From Cladopsammia gracilis (Eukaryota > Cnidaria > Anthozoa > Scleractinia > Dendrophylliidae), in NCBI GenBank assembly GCA_022457155.1, contig JAJGOT010000347.1, forward strand, positions 516,001 through 580,000: a stretch of 64,000 bases of DNA. Direction: 5' to 3'. Shown piece after piece: positions 10,791 to 21,996 of this stretch. The notes below the pieces were generated by a model. That model did no database searches. It was not told the DNA's origin and worked only from the letters and a program-made list of their open reading frames with translations. Each line of letters begins with the position of its first letter. Position 1 is the first letter of the stretch. The position numbers and the translations under genes are program-made.

Positions 10791-13700
10791 CTGTAAGATA
10801 CCGGCATTTAAATGAGGCGAATTATTATTTGCCGTGATCTCGCTTGAGATAATCTATAAATAATTATAATCTCAACAGAAAAAAAACGTTTAATTACGAC
10901 AATAACACATAACCAAGATTCATGCTGTATGATCAAACAAAATCAAGCACGACTTTCCAAATGAATATGACATATCCTGGTAATCAATAGTTATCAACTA
11001 TTAAATAAACAATGATTTTTTTTTCAATTTCAATTCAAACTACACTGTGCCCCAAAGTGTGAATTATTTCCGACTTCCCTAGAGCTAATTTAATTCTTAA
11101 CGGGACCATCTGGGTCGTTTAACGGCCAATTTATATAAGTCCATGTTGAACTGTTTTGACCCCACAGAGCTCTTCCAACCATTGGTCCAAATTAGCTTCC
11201 CTATAACAGGTTAATTAGCTTCTTATTGAATTACTGTATTTTACACAACAAAACGGCCCCATTTGCAGGACTCAAACAGATCTTTTAATTTACAGTGATG
11301 ATGATGAAGATATTATTAATTCAACATTTTTTAAAGTCAACTCAACGCAATTCCTCGGAAACAGCCCGAGAGTCCGCCACACCTTATATATACAATGAGA
11401 TTGGATCAAACACCACAGACCACATCTCACTCTGAACGGACACTTCAATAAGATGGACACCTTTCTACGAAGGGAGACTAGAGTTGGTCCCCGTAACTTT
11501 CATTAAGACGAGCACCTATCTTAAAGCTTGTCATTAGCAAATGAATCTTTCTGTTAACTGTATTGTCTTAATTCTACGTCCAGACCACAGCGAATGGCAA
11601 CTTGAGATCTTAGGATTCCATTTTTGGAACATTTGTACGGCAACGCAACAGACGAACGGACCCCTCCTCCCCCACCCCCCAATTAATATTATCGTCAACC
11701 TCCGTTGTCGGTGTTTTCCGGGTATTCAAAGAGGGTCTCAATGGGGTGGTGGCTTTTACGGTTAACGGTTAAAAGTTTGGCTTTTTTTACGGCTAACGGT
11801 TAATTTTTTTTCCGTTACGGTTAACAGAAAGATTAAAAATTAATTCCCATTGTTTTTAAAGTTAAACATTAATTTTTCATTGTTAAGAAAATTTAAAAAA
11901 TAATTTACATCGTTGTAAAACACAATTCCGGGATGAATTCATTCCGGGATGAATGAAAAACTAGTAATTATATCTAGTAGTTTCCATTGGAAAGTGAAGA
12001 GCTGCGAGTAAAGCTTATGCAGAAGAAGAGTTGTTTTGGGCTATCTCGTTAATTGCATGTACTTTAGATAGTGAACAGATGAGCGACTTGATCTATTTTG
12101 CCATTGGATTAACTTGGCTAATATATATGCCGTTCGAACAGCAAAACGCACGGCTACTGAACCGACGAAAAACGGGTGGCCGAGCCGTTTAAAACGGTTA
12201 CCATGAACGACTGAAGAAAAAAATTTGAACGGATAAAGTTGAACGGCAGAAGAAAAATTTCGAACGGCTGACTGTGAACCTATAACGCCTGAACGGCAAA
12301 ATTATTAATTCGAACAACTGGGCCAGTGTGAACGGAGCCTGAACGGCTGAACGGTTAAATATTCATTTGGAACGGCTCGCGGTTAACGGCAGAAAAAATT
12401 CCGAAGGTCTGGCTGTGAACGCAGCTAAATTACGTAAATTGCACGCTAAGTGTTTACCTTTACCGAATACTTCATTACATTGTGAGGACGATGAAACCAT
12501 CTGTTTGTCGCTTTGACTTAAAGCCAGAGAATGATGAACATGGTTGTAAACAAGCGGCCCCGAGTCCCAAGTGCATTTGTCACGCAAAATTCATGTGTAA
12601 AATTCTTTCTGAACTTTATGTTCACTAATTGTTAAAATAAATCTTGAATGAAACTTAATATAATTTCGAGAAGTTAAAGACAGCAGGGAAAGTTATGTAG
12701 CAAAAAAAAAACAAATTTTACATAGTTAATTGTCGGTAAAAAGTGCACCAAATTTATCTATGTCAAAAGGGTAATTTGAAACCTGAATACAGCACTTCCA
12801 AAGATTATTTTATCCTAGTTTCGCTCGCCAAATTTATACGGCTGATAAACGGCAAGCGAAGTAACATCACAACAGTATGTCTTAACAAGAGATTTCGACA
12901 CTTACAAACCATGGCTATAAAAATGTTACGGTTAAGTTTTTTTCGACTTTTACGACTAACGGTTAATTTTTTCCAAATTTTACGCCTAACGGCTAAATTT
13001 TGGGCCGTTTTACGGCTAACGGTTAACCCCATTGAGACCCTCTTCAAAATAACGGCGAGGAAAGGCCCCGAGAAATGGGAGATCACGCCATCTCGTTTGC
13101 ATGCATTCTCGTTGCTTAAACCGGTTCCTGATTAATAGTAAAGTATGTCAGAAGACTTGTTGTTTATCAACCTCACCTTCTCTTTCACTGTGCTAGTTTC
13201 GGTCTTTGCTTTCTCGCCTCCATTCTCTTGAAGCTGATTTTGTTGTTTGTAAGAGCAGCTCCTTATTTCTAATAGCTTTTTGTTATTCTTGTCAATCTTC
13301 CAAATGTCAAGATATGTAACGTGACTTTAAAAGCGAGCCAACCCACACAACTCCTGTGAATTATTGTCAAAGATACTGTCAGAGTGTGTTTCGATACTGT
13401 CAGAGTGTGTTTCAATACTGTGAGAGTGTGTTTCAATACTGTCAGTGTGTTTCAATACTGTCAGTGTGTTTCAGTACTGTCAGAGTGTGTTTCAATACTG
13501 TCAGCGTGTGTTTCAATACTGTCAGCGTGTGTTTCAATACTGTCAGAGTGTGTTTCAATACTGTCAGAGTGTGTTTCAATACTGTCAGAGTGTGTTTCAG
13601 AACCAGAATCGTGGGTATCTGCATTTCATACCCACTTTCTGCTACTTTTTCATATGGTAATTAAGTTGTTAAGTAGGTCATGAATAGAATATAATAAAGG

Positions 13701-16196
13701 ATACGGATAGGCCTTTATCACACCAGGTGATAGCCTCTTCAAACTGACTCAGCTTCAAACAGGCACTTGCGCCTAATGATAAAATAAAATAAAATAAAAA
13801 AAGTTGGAAAAAGTACTGTCGAAATTCTCCTTATGGACACTTCTCATTCCTCCTAAGACATGTTTTAATACTCCAGGCCCAGGTAGATTGTAATTTCTAA
13901 TGCCCCTAAAGCCGCTTCGATCCCCTTTGAGCACAATTTTGGAGACATTTCGCCCTCCTTGACTTGACCCTTATGTGTACCGACCTCAGCACATAGAATT
14001 AGAACAACATTTACCCTAATTGGGAATGCCGCTATCAATCTCCCATTCCCCATTTGCGCGAGAATCTTCTAAAGCACAGATTTTGATTCAAACTCTTTCT
14101 ACAGCGAGATTATAAATCATCCTTGTCAGAAATGAAAAAAAAATGAGGAGATAGGATAGGATAGGAGATAAGACGGGCAAAAAAATACTCAGATTTTGAA
14201 AAATAGGCACTCGAACTCAACATGGTCTTTGTGGCTTGTCTAATTTTATAGAAGTGCGTCTATTAAATAAATTTAACCATTATGATCCAACAAAGTAAAC
14301 TTAACCTCTAGGGAACGCATTTGCAACCTCCGTGCATACATACAATGAGGGAAATTCGTTGGGAAGAAAAATAGAAAAAAAAAAAGAAACAGTAATCCAT
14401 AACACATTTTTTTTATTTTCTTTAGTTTCAGAAAATGTAGAAACATTGGTAAGGAAATTATTAATCGATTTATCACACAAAAAATTGGATCACCAACCAT
14501 CCAAGCGAGTTAAATCTAAGGGAAGTTAACGCAATGGTTACCAGTCCTTTAAGTGTTTAGATGTCTTCCTTGGTGCGCGCGTTCGGTACAAGACGAGGCA
14601 TGGCATTGCGACATGATTTGTGTGCAATAAGAATACGGATTTATAATTTGCGCGAACGCCTTTCAGGACCATTTCTACCCTAACTATCAATTCCAGCTAA
14701 AACAAGTCGATTCTAAAATGGTATCCTTTAAAAAAACGTTTTAGCTAAAGGGTCTTTTCTTAGGCGTTATGTAATATGTAATAATTTCATTTTTCCTTAC
14801 CTCTGACAATCGCCTTTAGGAAAGTAGGTTGTAACGTTGTCGCAGCTCTTGCGTCACTCAGTGAATCCTGATAACTTCCTGTAGAAAAAATATCAGTCCC
14901 CGGAAATAACGAACATTTTGCACCTATTCTATGTTTACGGAAAAATGTAATTGACATTGGATAAACTTCCCAGGCATCAAATGATACAGCTTACTCCCGT
15001 TCGGTTTTCTTTGTGAAAAGTGTAGCTAGCCTTCTTTTAAGATTCTCTAAAATTCCACTGTAATGGTCAGTGCCAATTCATTTGAGGTCGCTTGCGCCCG
15101 AAATAGCTGTAGGAATGTAAGAATATTGTGGCGGAATTGCATAACGTTATCTTTGCTGTTTGGTATTGATTATGACATCGGATGGATTCGAGGACCAAGC
15201 TGAAAGCAAAGCTAATCGACGTTTTTTTTTTTTTTATGGAGAATATCTTGCTACTGTTGGGCACTAACCCTTGCAAAACAATCTCCATGCAATCGTTAAT
15301 GTTTTATTTGTTTGTTATAAATCTCGACGAAACGTAGACTTTTGATAAAGATGAATTCGAAAGTTGAGAAGACGAGGTCAACTCAGCAGGTCGCGTGATG
15401 TAGTGAAAGACATCAAGGTAGGTTTAGGAAAGATAAAAGCAGCCCACAATAATTTGGGAAAGATCTGGAAGAACACCAGTTTATCAAAATACCACGATAT
15501 GACTTATCAACGCTACTGTCATTGTGATGCTGTCGTACATGGGACGAATCATGGAGGATGACTCAAATAAATCAGAAGAAGTTGGATCGCACTTTTTGCA
15601 TGTGAGGTTGAAAAGTATGCGAAAGCCATACTGGCTGAAGCAGGTCAAAAAACGAGATGCATAAGAATGGAGGCCATTAGCGAACAAGTGATAAGAAGGA
15701 GGTAAATGTCGCTAGGCCATGTTTGTAGAATAGACATAGTACAAAACCCACGCATCAATTCCTCTTACATGAGTGCCTAAGATGAAAGGAAAGGGCGCAT
15801 ACACGTGAAATGTTGGAGTAGGACGAAAGAGAAGGTGAGGGAAATAGGCTTTCGGGACCGATAGAATGCCCTGGAGACAGCGAGCACGAGGCGCAGGAGA
15901 CACCAGCACATTAATGTGAAAGTTGTTTTGTTGCAAGTAATCTCGGCTTTTTGTGATATTATAATGGCACCACACAGTGCAATTTCAACCCAACTTATCA
16001 ACTACTGCTGTACCATGTATTAACAGCACCTTACCATAATAAAATTGAGCTGTTGCCCTGTTGCTGTACAGCTTGCTATTCAGTTCTTTATCCTTGCACT
16101 TCACTTTAATTCCTTCAGTGTAGAAGTAAATGGCGTTGGCAAAATCTTTCTTTCCAAATGAATCATTTCCTTCATTCTTGTAAACCTCTGCAATTG
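6630..16196 (-). CDS. TPR gene 1: TTC28-like TPR protein lacking CHAT domain (spliced)
   Basis: Five exons join in phase: 16196-16035, 14878-14801, 13772-13705, 13296-13177 and 10790-6630, giving at least 1528 residues; an N-terminal exon is missing or is at 23714-23537. The N-terminal part is a STIP1/UNC45-like TPR block (NEGNDSFGKKDFANAI, then KLYSNRATAQFYYG). Then come a lysine/glutamine-rich linker, a Ser-Glu tract and 31 tandem 40-residue TPRs of the LGN/TTC28 type (consensus [27 protein letters not shown]). The paralog at 42619 continues into a CHAT caspase-like domain; this one stops at TAG just after [13 protein letters not shown]. The array itself has no frame break, so a TPR-only scaffold could still be made. 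Loss of protease function is inferred from the truncation. Confidence 0.8.
10616..10731 (-). repeat. Coding hexanucleotide microsatellite (Ser-Glu)n
   Basis: The plus strand reads (TTTCAC)n with TTTCAT variants; on the coding strand this gives Ser-Glu and Asn-Glu dipeptides over roughly 38 residues. Gene 2 has only a short KQSAS-type segment at the same place, so the tract is an expansion specific to gene 1. Confidence 0.9.
10791..11730 (-). other. Gene 1 intron, exon-proximal part (paralogous segment)
   Basis: Alignable to 45820-46200 next to gene 2's last exon and to 57826-58690. Shared blocks include ATTCATGCTGTATGATC, ATCAAGCACGACTTT, GTGTGAATTAT, AACACCACAGACCAC and ATCTTAGGATT. It establishes common descent of the three loci. 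No gene in it. Confidence 0.8.
11731..13042. mobile_element. 1.3-kb non-autonomous DNA transposon with TSD
   Basis: Termini are GAGGGTCTCAATGGGGT and its exact complement (17 bp). TTCAAA flanks both sides (11725-11730 and 13043-13048). The paralogous intron near 58688-58695 reads straight through, giving an empty site. Subterminal regions at both ends carry many direct copies of ACGGTTAACGGTTAA-like sequence. No transposase frame is evident; superfamily unknown. Confidence 0.85.
13177..13296 (-). CDS. TPR gene 1 exon D (linker)
   Basis: Forty codons, phase 0 on both sides. The acceptor GAAG precedes ATTGAC and the donor is AAG followed by GTGAGG. It begins IDKNNKKLLEIRS, the end of a TPR helix, and continues as a polar [17 protein letters not shown] linker. 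The paralogous exon is at 58832-58951. Confidence 0.8.
13374..13603. repeat. 21-bp minisatellite, 11 copies, intronic
   Basis: The unit is TACTGTCAGAGTGTGTTTCAA, with two 19-bp variants. The aligned position in gene 2 (about 59025-59046) has a single unit, so the array expanded after duplication. Open frames across it are period artefacts. Confidence 0.95.
13705..13772 (-). CDS. TPR gene 1 exon C
   Basis: Encodes [23 protein letters not shown] across its junctions, helix A and B of an N-terminal TPR. The acceptor is ATTAG before GCGCAAG and the donor is TCC then GTATCC. It splits a Gly codon with exon B. The paralogous exon is at 59166-59233. Confidence 0.85.
14801..14878 (-). CDS. TPR gene 1 exon B
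   Basis: A 78-nt exon between CTACAG and GTAAGG encoding SYQDSLSDARAATTLQPTFL and then KAIVR, matching the second helix pair of STIP1-like TPRs. Phase 1 on both sides fits exons A and C. No open frame marks it on its own; it was found by splice-site phase and family pattern. Confidence 0.8.
14879..16034 (-). other. Gene 1 intron A-B
   Basis: No supported gene. Weak plus-strand frames around 15364-15700 have interrupted coding character; I do not recognise them. Confidence 0.4.
16035..16196 (-). CDS. TPR gene 1 exon A (first recognised TPR)
   Basis: A 162-nt exon with acceptor TTCCAG and donor TATG then GTAAGG. It encodes AEVYKNEGNDSFGKKDFANA, then FYTEGIKVKCKDKEL and KLYSNRATAQFYYG, a complete TPR of the Hsp-organising-protein type. 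The two leading bases CA need an upstream exon ending in one base. Confidence 0.85.
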
Positions 16197-17134
16197 CTGG
16201 AACGAAGACACAACCGTAAGGTTGATGGTTTACCACTGAATACCTTAATGCCTTTTATATTCGCCTAGCTTTTATTTTCTTATTTTTTGTTCGTTGTTAA
16301 ATGTTAGCGAAGAATAAATGCCGGCACCCCATTATTTGGAATACAAGGTTTGTGCTTTTCTCAGTCTATAGGACGAAACGAATATCACTTTTATATTAAT
16401 ATACAAGACTAAAGACTTTAAAATTAATTTATCACACAGGAAATTGCTCTCTTAATGACCTTGAAGTTGTCATTTCTATTATTTATTGTGACGACGAATA
16501 GATTTTGTTTTCAAATTCATGAAAAGCAGCTTAAAACATACAAATTGAAATCATCTCTTGGTCTCTCGTTTCGCTGTGTCGCTTAAGTTGAACAGACTAT
16601 CAAGAGCTACGATATTCAGCCAATTCATCCAATCATTTTGATGCAAAATGGATTCAGGAAACTAGCATAAGTGACGGTTGGGCTGTCGAATAGGCCTACC
16701 AGTGGGACTTGAACTTTTGATTTAGTTCTCCCTCGTGATTTGTTCGCGGTCTTCCGAAATGTCACTTGAGATCACGGTATACAGTCCAACCTCTCTCACC
16801 TTCACTCAGCGAATCAATGAAACTGCCGCAAAAAAAAAAAGCTTCACGCCCAGGAATGCAGAAAAAATAAGAGCAAAATATCACGCCAAGATTCACGGTA
16901 GGCAACGGGGAAGTGAATTCCCTATGATCGCCTATACACCAGCGAAATTAAGAGCAAAGGCTGAGTTGTCATGACGTCAATATTTAGTTTACTCATCACA
17001 CCGATAGCGCTAATAAGCACGTGTATTCAGAAAGTTTTCAATGTTAAATGGATTTGTCAGGTTCACTATGGTAAAGAACTATTTTGGAATGATAATGAGC
17101 AAAATGAGGTTACTATTGTGTTGTTGAACCATTT
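16197..17134. other. No gene recognised (possible gene 1 first intron)
   Basis: AT-rich, with no convincing exon. If 23537-23714 is gene 1's first exon, this lies in a 7.3-kb intron. Confidence 0.4.
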
Positions 17135-17762
17135 TTAACCCGTGAATATACGCGCATGCGTAATGAACTGGTTATCGGTAACGGCGACTGATATGCAAAT
17201 GAGTCACTCGCTCACTCCTTCCATCAGCTGTAAACTTAGTGACGTAATGCTTTGTTACGAATGCGTTTTGTAACAAGAACAGCGTGAATCCAGCGATAAC
17301 AATAACTGAATTGGTGTAAAAGAATATAAACAACAATAAGCTTTAAGAAGTTTCGCATTTGGAGTCTTTAATGCAACGTTAAAATCGATCTAAAAGGAAT
17401 TTTCAACTGAGACACGCGTTTTGATGGTTATCTACTTTTAAGTAAAATTTTTATTTCAAGTCAGTGGTCACGGTGGTCGAGTGGTGTAAAGCGTGGACTC
17501 ACAGCCGAAAGGTCCCGGTTCGAATCTCGCTCGGGCCGTTCATTGTTTCTTCGTTTTTTTTTTTTTTTCGTTCTTTTTCGGACTGAACATTATGAAAGTG
17601 ATGTATTGTATTTTTATTTTTTGCGTTTGTTAAAAATCCTTACGTTTAATTTAAAAAAAAATATTGAACCGCAACAGAGTGAAAACATAAGCTTACCGCA
17701 TTGCGTTTAAACGCGTTACGCATTTCAAATTCACGGGTTGGCTCTAAGGAGCCTTTGATTAG
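17135..17762 (+). repeat. Composite repeat with tRNA-like core, copy a
   Basis: Begins TTAACCCGTGAATA and ends with an ATTCACGGGTTGGCTC-type end followed by AGGAGCCTTTGATT. The family recurs inverted at 21997-23114 and direct at 61954-62664, with a 3' end at 18380-18514. The tRNA-like core is at 17466-17538, followed by a long T run. Confidence 0.75.
17466..17538 (+). other. tRNA-like pol III promoter remnant
   Basis: An A-box-like GTGGTCGAGTGG and B-box GGTTCGAATC are correctly ordered, and a T run follows at about 17555. The acceptor and T stems do not pair well, so this is a SINE-type head rather than a working tRNA gene. Confidence 0.55.
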
Positions 17763-17864
17763 TAACAGTCATCCGTAAACAGACCAAATGCACTCTGTTC
17801 ACATAGGTTTTTTAATAAACTGACCTTTGTTCCACTCGTTTAATTGTAAACATTTGAAAGCATT

Positions 17865-18135
17865 TACAGTCAAAATACTTAGCGCGTTCCGCTTATTATT
17901 TGAGAATGACTTTCTTTAATCGGGAATGCCTTGCATCAAGGTGCGTTCGATTGGGAAAACCGGATTTTTATTTCAAATCCGGATTTCGGATTTCCATTGT
18001 GCATGGAAATCCATCGCGGAGAAGGATTTCGGTAATTGGAAATCCGTTTTTGGATTTTGCGTTTTTTGGGGGAAATCCGAAATCCAGATTTCCCAATCGA
18101 ATGTACCCTTTGTGAAATCAAAATTCAGGTTTTAA
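17865..18135 (+). repeat. Repeat copy interrupted by a palindromic MITE
   Basis: The inverted counterpart at 19012-19130 lacks the middle. The inserted piece, about 17941-18107, has inverted ends TTCGATTGGGAAA and TTTCCCAATCGAA and internal AAATCCGGATTT-type repeats. Frames through it are artefacts of the palindrome. Confidence 0.75.
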
Positions 18136-18165
18136 ATTGATTATTGTAATCTTCCATGGTAGCCT

Positions 18166-18270
18166 TATTACTCGTGGCGCAGCACACGAGTTGCAAAACT
18201 GGCTCTGAGTTTTCTTTTTTTTTTTTTTCATGTGACATTAGCGCATGCAAATTTATGCACGCATATTTGG
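18166..18270 (+). repeat. Dispersed repeat piece with T run
   Basis: Contains ACTCGTGGCGCAGCACACGA and a 14-base T run. An inverted copy lies at 57735-57825, immediately next to the paralogous breakpoint of gene 2. Confidence 0.7.
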
Positions 18271-18379
18271 CTTTCAGCCATGAAATACATACCGCAAAAT
18301 CTTTCCGTGTGTTGACTTGAGAAGCAAAATAAAGAACTGAAGCGTGCAATTGCACGTTTTCTGTGGGATTTTTGTTCCG

Positions 18380-18514
18380 GCAAGTTTTGTGTTTTATATA
18401 ACTTGCAATTTGCTATATCGAACCGTGTCAATGTGAAAACGTAAGCTTACGGCAACATAGCGTTACTCGTTCGTATTTCTTCTTCACGGGTTGGCTCTTA
18501 GGAGCCTTTGATTA
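18380..18514 (+). repeat. 3' end of the tRNA-like composite repeat
   Basis: Matches the last 130 bp of the copies at 17135, 21997 and 61954 (CGAACCGTGT, then AAGCTTACGG, then GGTTGGCTCTTAGGAGCC). Confidence 0.7.
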
Positions 18515-21500
18515 GACATAATTTTAAGCTTGTGTTTCTCCGTAAAAGCACTCAAAACACCCGGGAATCAATGCTGCAATTCGTTAAGGCGCCACGAGTT
18601 AAGCTTTGTACAGTTTCTTGTTCGAAATAACGAATGTTGATCGGTTTATTTGCTAACATCGGTCAAACGTTCACAGGCGAAATACGCAACCGTTGGTCGC
18701 TGTTGATTTCAGAGAATTCAGTTGCTTGGACTTCAAAGGAAATTTTCTTCACTTTCGGTGAAGATTTCTCTTTCAGTATCAGCACAATAGCATTTTAAGA
18801 ATTCTTTTTCGGTGTTTTGTAAATGCAGAGCTTCTTTACGTCAAAAAGTACTCAGTGATGAATTTTTGTTGAGCCAACGTACAGAAATAGGTCAGACGTG
18901 TGAAGCCACCAACTGTTGCCTGTTTTGCACGTGAAAATTTGCCTATAATGCCAATAACAAACCAATCAGCATTCGTTATTTCGAATGAGGCTACCGTTGG
19001 TAGATTCCTATAATCAATTTAAAACCTGAATTTTGATTTCAACAATGCAATCCGTTCCCGATTAATGAAAGTCATTCCCAAATAATAAGCGGAACGCGCT
19101 GAGTATTTTGACTGTAAAAGTAGAACTTTATAGGAAGATTTAAGACATCTCAGATTGCGTTGCACAACATCTCCGTTTTCGAGCAAAAACAAGATAGGGG
19201 GATCGGGAAAGCTTAGGCTATTTTCTTTCAGCGTGAATGCTTTTTCGAAATTAACTGTTGTGCACAAATTTTAATTTACTAGTTTGCAAGATATTTTTTT
19301 TTTTAATTCTCTTCACTGAGCATAATAGTTATTCTTTTGCAAAACCCGCATGCTCATAGACATGAGATATTCAACCACACCACAGGTAATCCTTATCTTC
19401 GAAATCTCGCTTATCCACAAGCCAGATTTTTATAACCGGACTACTTACGTCCGAATTGTTTGTCGTTCTACTTCTTTTTACCAATATTCTGTGAAAAGAA
19501 GTAAAAATTTGACTAGGCCGCTCTGAATTAGGAACATCTTGCACCTCAAAGACTGGGTTTGAACAGATTCAGGAACTGACGATTTAGATTCATACAGGAA
19601 CAAGAAGTTTCTTGTTCAAAGGGATCAGGATTGTATTCTTCAGTTTCTATGTTGGGCCTTTTCCTTTCAGTACTCAATCCTCTATCGTCATCAGGTAATA
19701 CTGAAATTATTGGCATGCACAAACGTACTATTATTTTAGGATACTCTAACAAGACAATTCTTGGGACATTGCATAGCTATAATTATATCCGCTATCCATT
19801 GTTCCTTCAACCGTCTAGCATCTGCATCTCCGGGGTGAACACCATTCTTGTACACTGTGAATACAATTTATGCATCTTCTGCGTTGTAGTGTATTACCGA
19901 GGACAGGCATATTTCAGGCTCCGACAATGCACTGAAATATTTATGCTATAGGGCTTGTACACCCTTTTGAAAGGCATTACTCGTCTCTCAGATAGCTATT
20001 ATTTGCAGGATAATACAGACCATTTTTATACATATGAATCCCCTTTGGTAAACTGATTGTAAAAGTTGTTTCTTGTTGTGACATTTTATAATTCCCGTTG
20101 CACTAACTGACATGTTATTTAGTTGTGGAATGGTACAAACAAAAACCCGAAAGTATCCAAAATCGTGATAAAAGTCAATGTATTCTAGAAAAATAGACTG
20201 GTGGCATGCTGCCAAGGAATACTCTATGGTTGCTAAGGGCATCATGCGCGCTGTTTGCAAGGCTAAGTATTTACGTATATGCTCAGAGATAAGCTGAAAC
20301 AATTCCCTAATCTGTCCTGTAAGTAGACACTACCAGCGTAGTATAGTACTAAACGGGCACAATACATGTAGCAGTCTTTCTTAACAAGTCAGCATTTAGC
20401 ATATCAAACTTTGCCTATTGTTATGGTTTAATTTTTTTAAGACAATGGCCCTTTTGTTGTGCGTCCTGAGGGATTTCACTGTCGGTTTCGCGAAATTGCA
20501 ATCGCATCAAATCGGATTCAATCGGCAAACTGTCGATGATGACAATTTGTTCCCAACGGTACCTTAGTTGGGAAAACAATGACATACCAACTGGGGGTAG
20601 GTTGGTAAATGTCAAAAGTACGTCACACAGAGTTTGATCCTACTGATGAACAGTTACTACACATTATATACACTATATATATACACTATATATATTTAGC
20701 AACTACTGTGATTTGCAGTCTGTCCATTTCAACTGTCATACCTCGCGCGCGTGGACCACATGCGTAATTTAGCTTGTGGTATTTCTCCGTAAGCTTATAT
20801 CTTGCTGTTTTTGCGAGTAAGCGGCCGTGAGCAGCCGAGTTGTGGCGATTAGAATGGTGGCTTCTCTGGTGCGAATAAGAAAAGTCTAGGGACGCTTTAT
20901 GTTAGTTATGCGGTGCACGCTTTAAATTTGCTTTAGTGCTTTGAAATTAACTTCTATTTGAATTTACTTCGTGCATGGCTATACAAACAAAGGCGCATGG
21001 ACCGACGAAAACAATACATGTATACGAATAAACAAAAACCGCACTGCGGTAAATGAAAAAAGAGTGTGCCTTTTGCACCTTTTTATGTTTGAATCAATTT
21101 GCATTCAGTAGGCTGGCAAGCTTGAAAGATGTGAGAAAGATGTGAAAAAAATGATAAACGGGCCGCCATTGAAGGCTAAAACAAAAGGTCTGATTTTCGC
21201 ACCTTTTCACGTTTTAGTGATTTTACGGTTTTCGATCGAGGGGCCACAAAGTTATCAAACAAATATCTTAACAGTCGTCATCCAGTGAGTTAAAAAAATA
21301 CAAGTCAAGAACAGTGCGAAGAAATCTTATAGTCGGTTCCAAGACTAATCTTGGGTTTGCTCCCGGAGTCAAAATAAATAATTTTTTTTATAGATTCTGT
21401 GAACGTGCTTCACTTGGTGCCAAAGCAGAACTTATGAACTAACCAACTTATTCCTTATTAATATAAAACAAACAACGAAAAAAAAAATCTTTTTTTTGGC

Positions 21501-21996
21501 TTGCAATGGTTGAAACGTCATTTCTGAACTTGCAAAAATCTTCCATTCCTCATAGTGCCACACGATTTGCACTTTCAAGGTTACCACCGCCCAGCAGACC
21601 ACTGGGGCTTCCACTACATCTAGTGCTTCCTTCCTTTTATACCGGAAAACCGAACTGTTGTGTCTTAACTTGTTAGCTTCTACAACCAATGACCTCCCTA
21701 ACCGTGTTTCGCGTACATGTAATATTACATTTTCAGGACGCGACAATTTCTCTTGAGTCAGCAACTTCAAACAAATGTATTAGCCTGTAGAGCAGGCCTT
21801 CCTATCGCTGACCAGAAGATAAGGAAACTCAATTCGTCTGATAAATGATTATCTAGAGCATGCAACTAAGTTTGAAAAGTTGTACTCGTACTCAATTTCG
21901 TACCCGTAGTCCGATCTAAAGTTCGCTTCTCACTAACCGGAAGTGGAAACTAATAAACCGGAAGTCAGTCCATAAAACAAACTTGACATCCACAGA
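18515..21996. other. Repeat-rich stretch without a supported gene
   Basis: Contains the inverted partner (19012-19130) of the 17865 repeat. Two minus-strand frames have some coding-like composition, 20615-20421 (YRWEQIVIIDSLPIESDLM) and 21770-21432 (RLGRSLVVEANKLRH), but I see no partners, splice context or family. Confidence 0.4.

Noticed and set aside
13356..13683. Cys/Val/Phe-rich open frames
   Set aside because: Created by the 21-bp minisatellite, whose period is a multiple of three.
15364..15700. Small gene on either strand
   Set aside because: Several short coding-like pieces with stops between them; no splice arrangement or family recognised.
17466..17538. Functional tRNA gene (also 22201-22272 and 62130-62200)
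   Set aside because: A and B boxes are present but acceptor and T stems do not pair; part of dispersed repeats.
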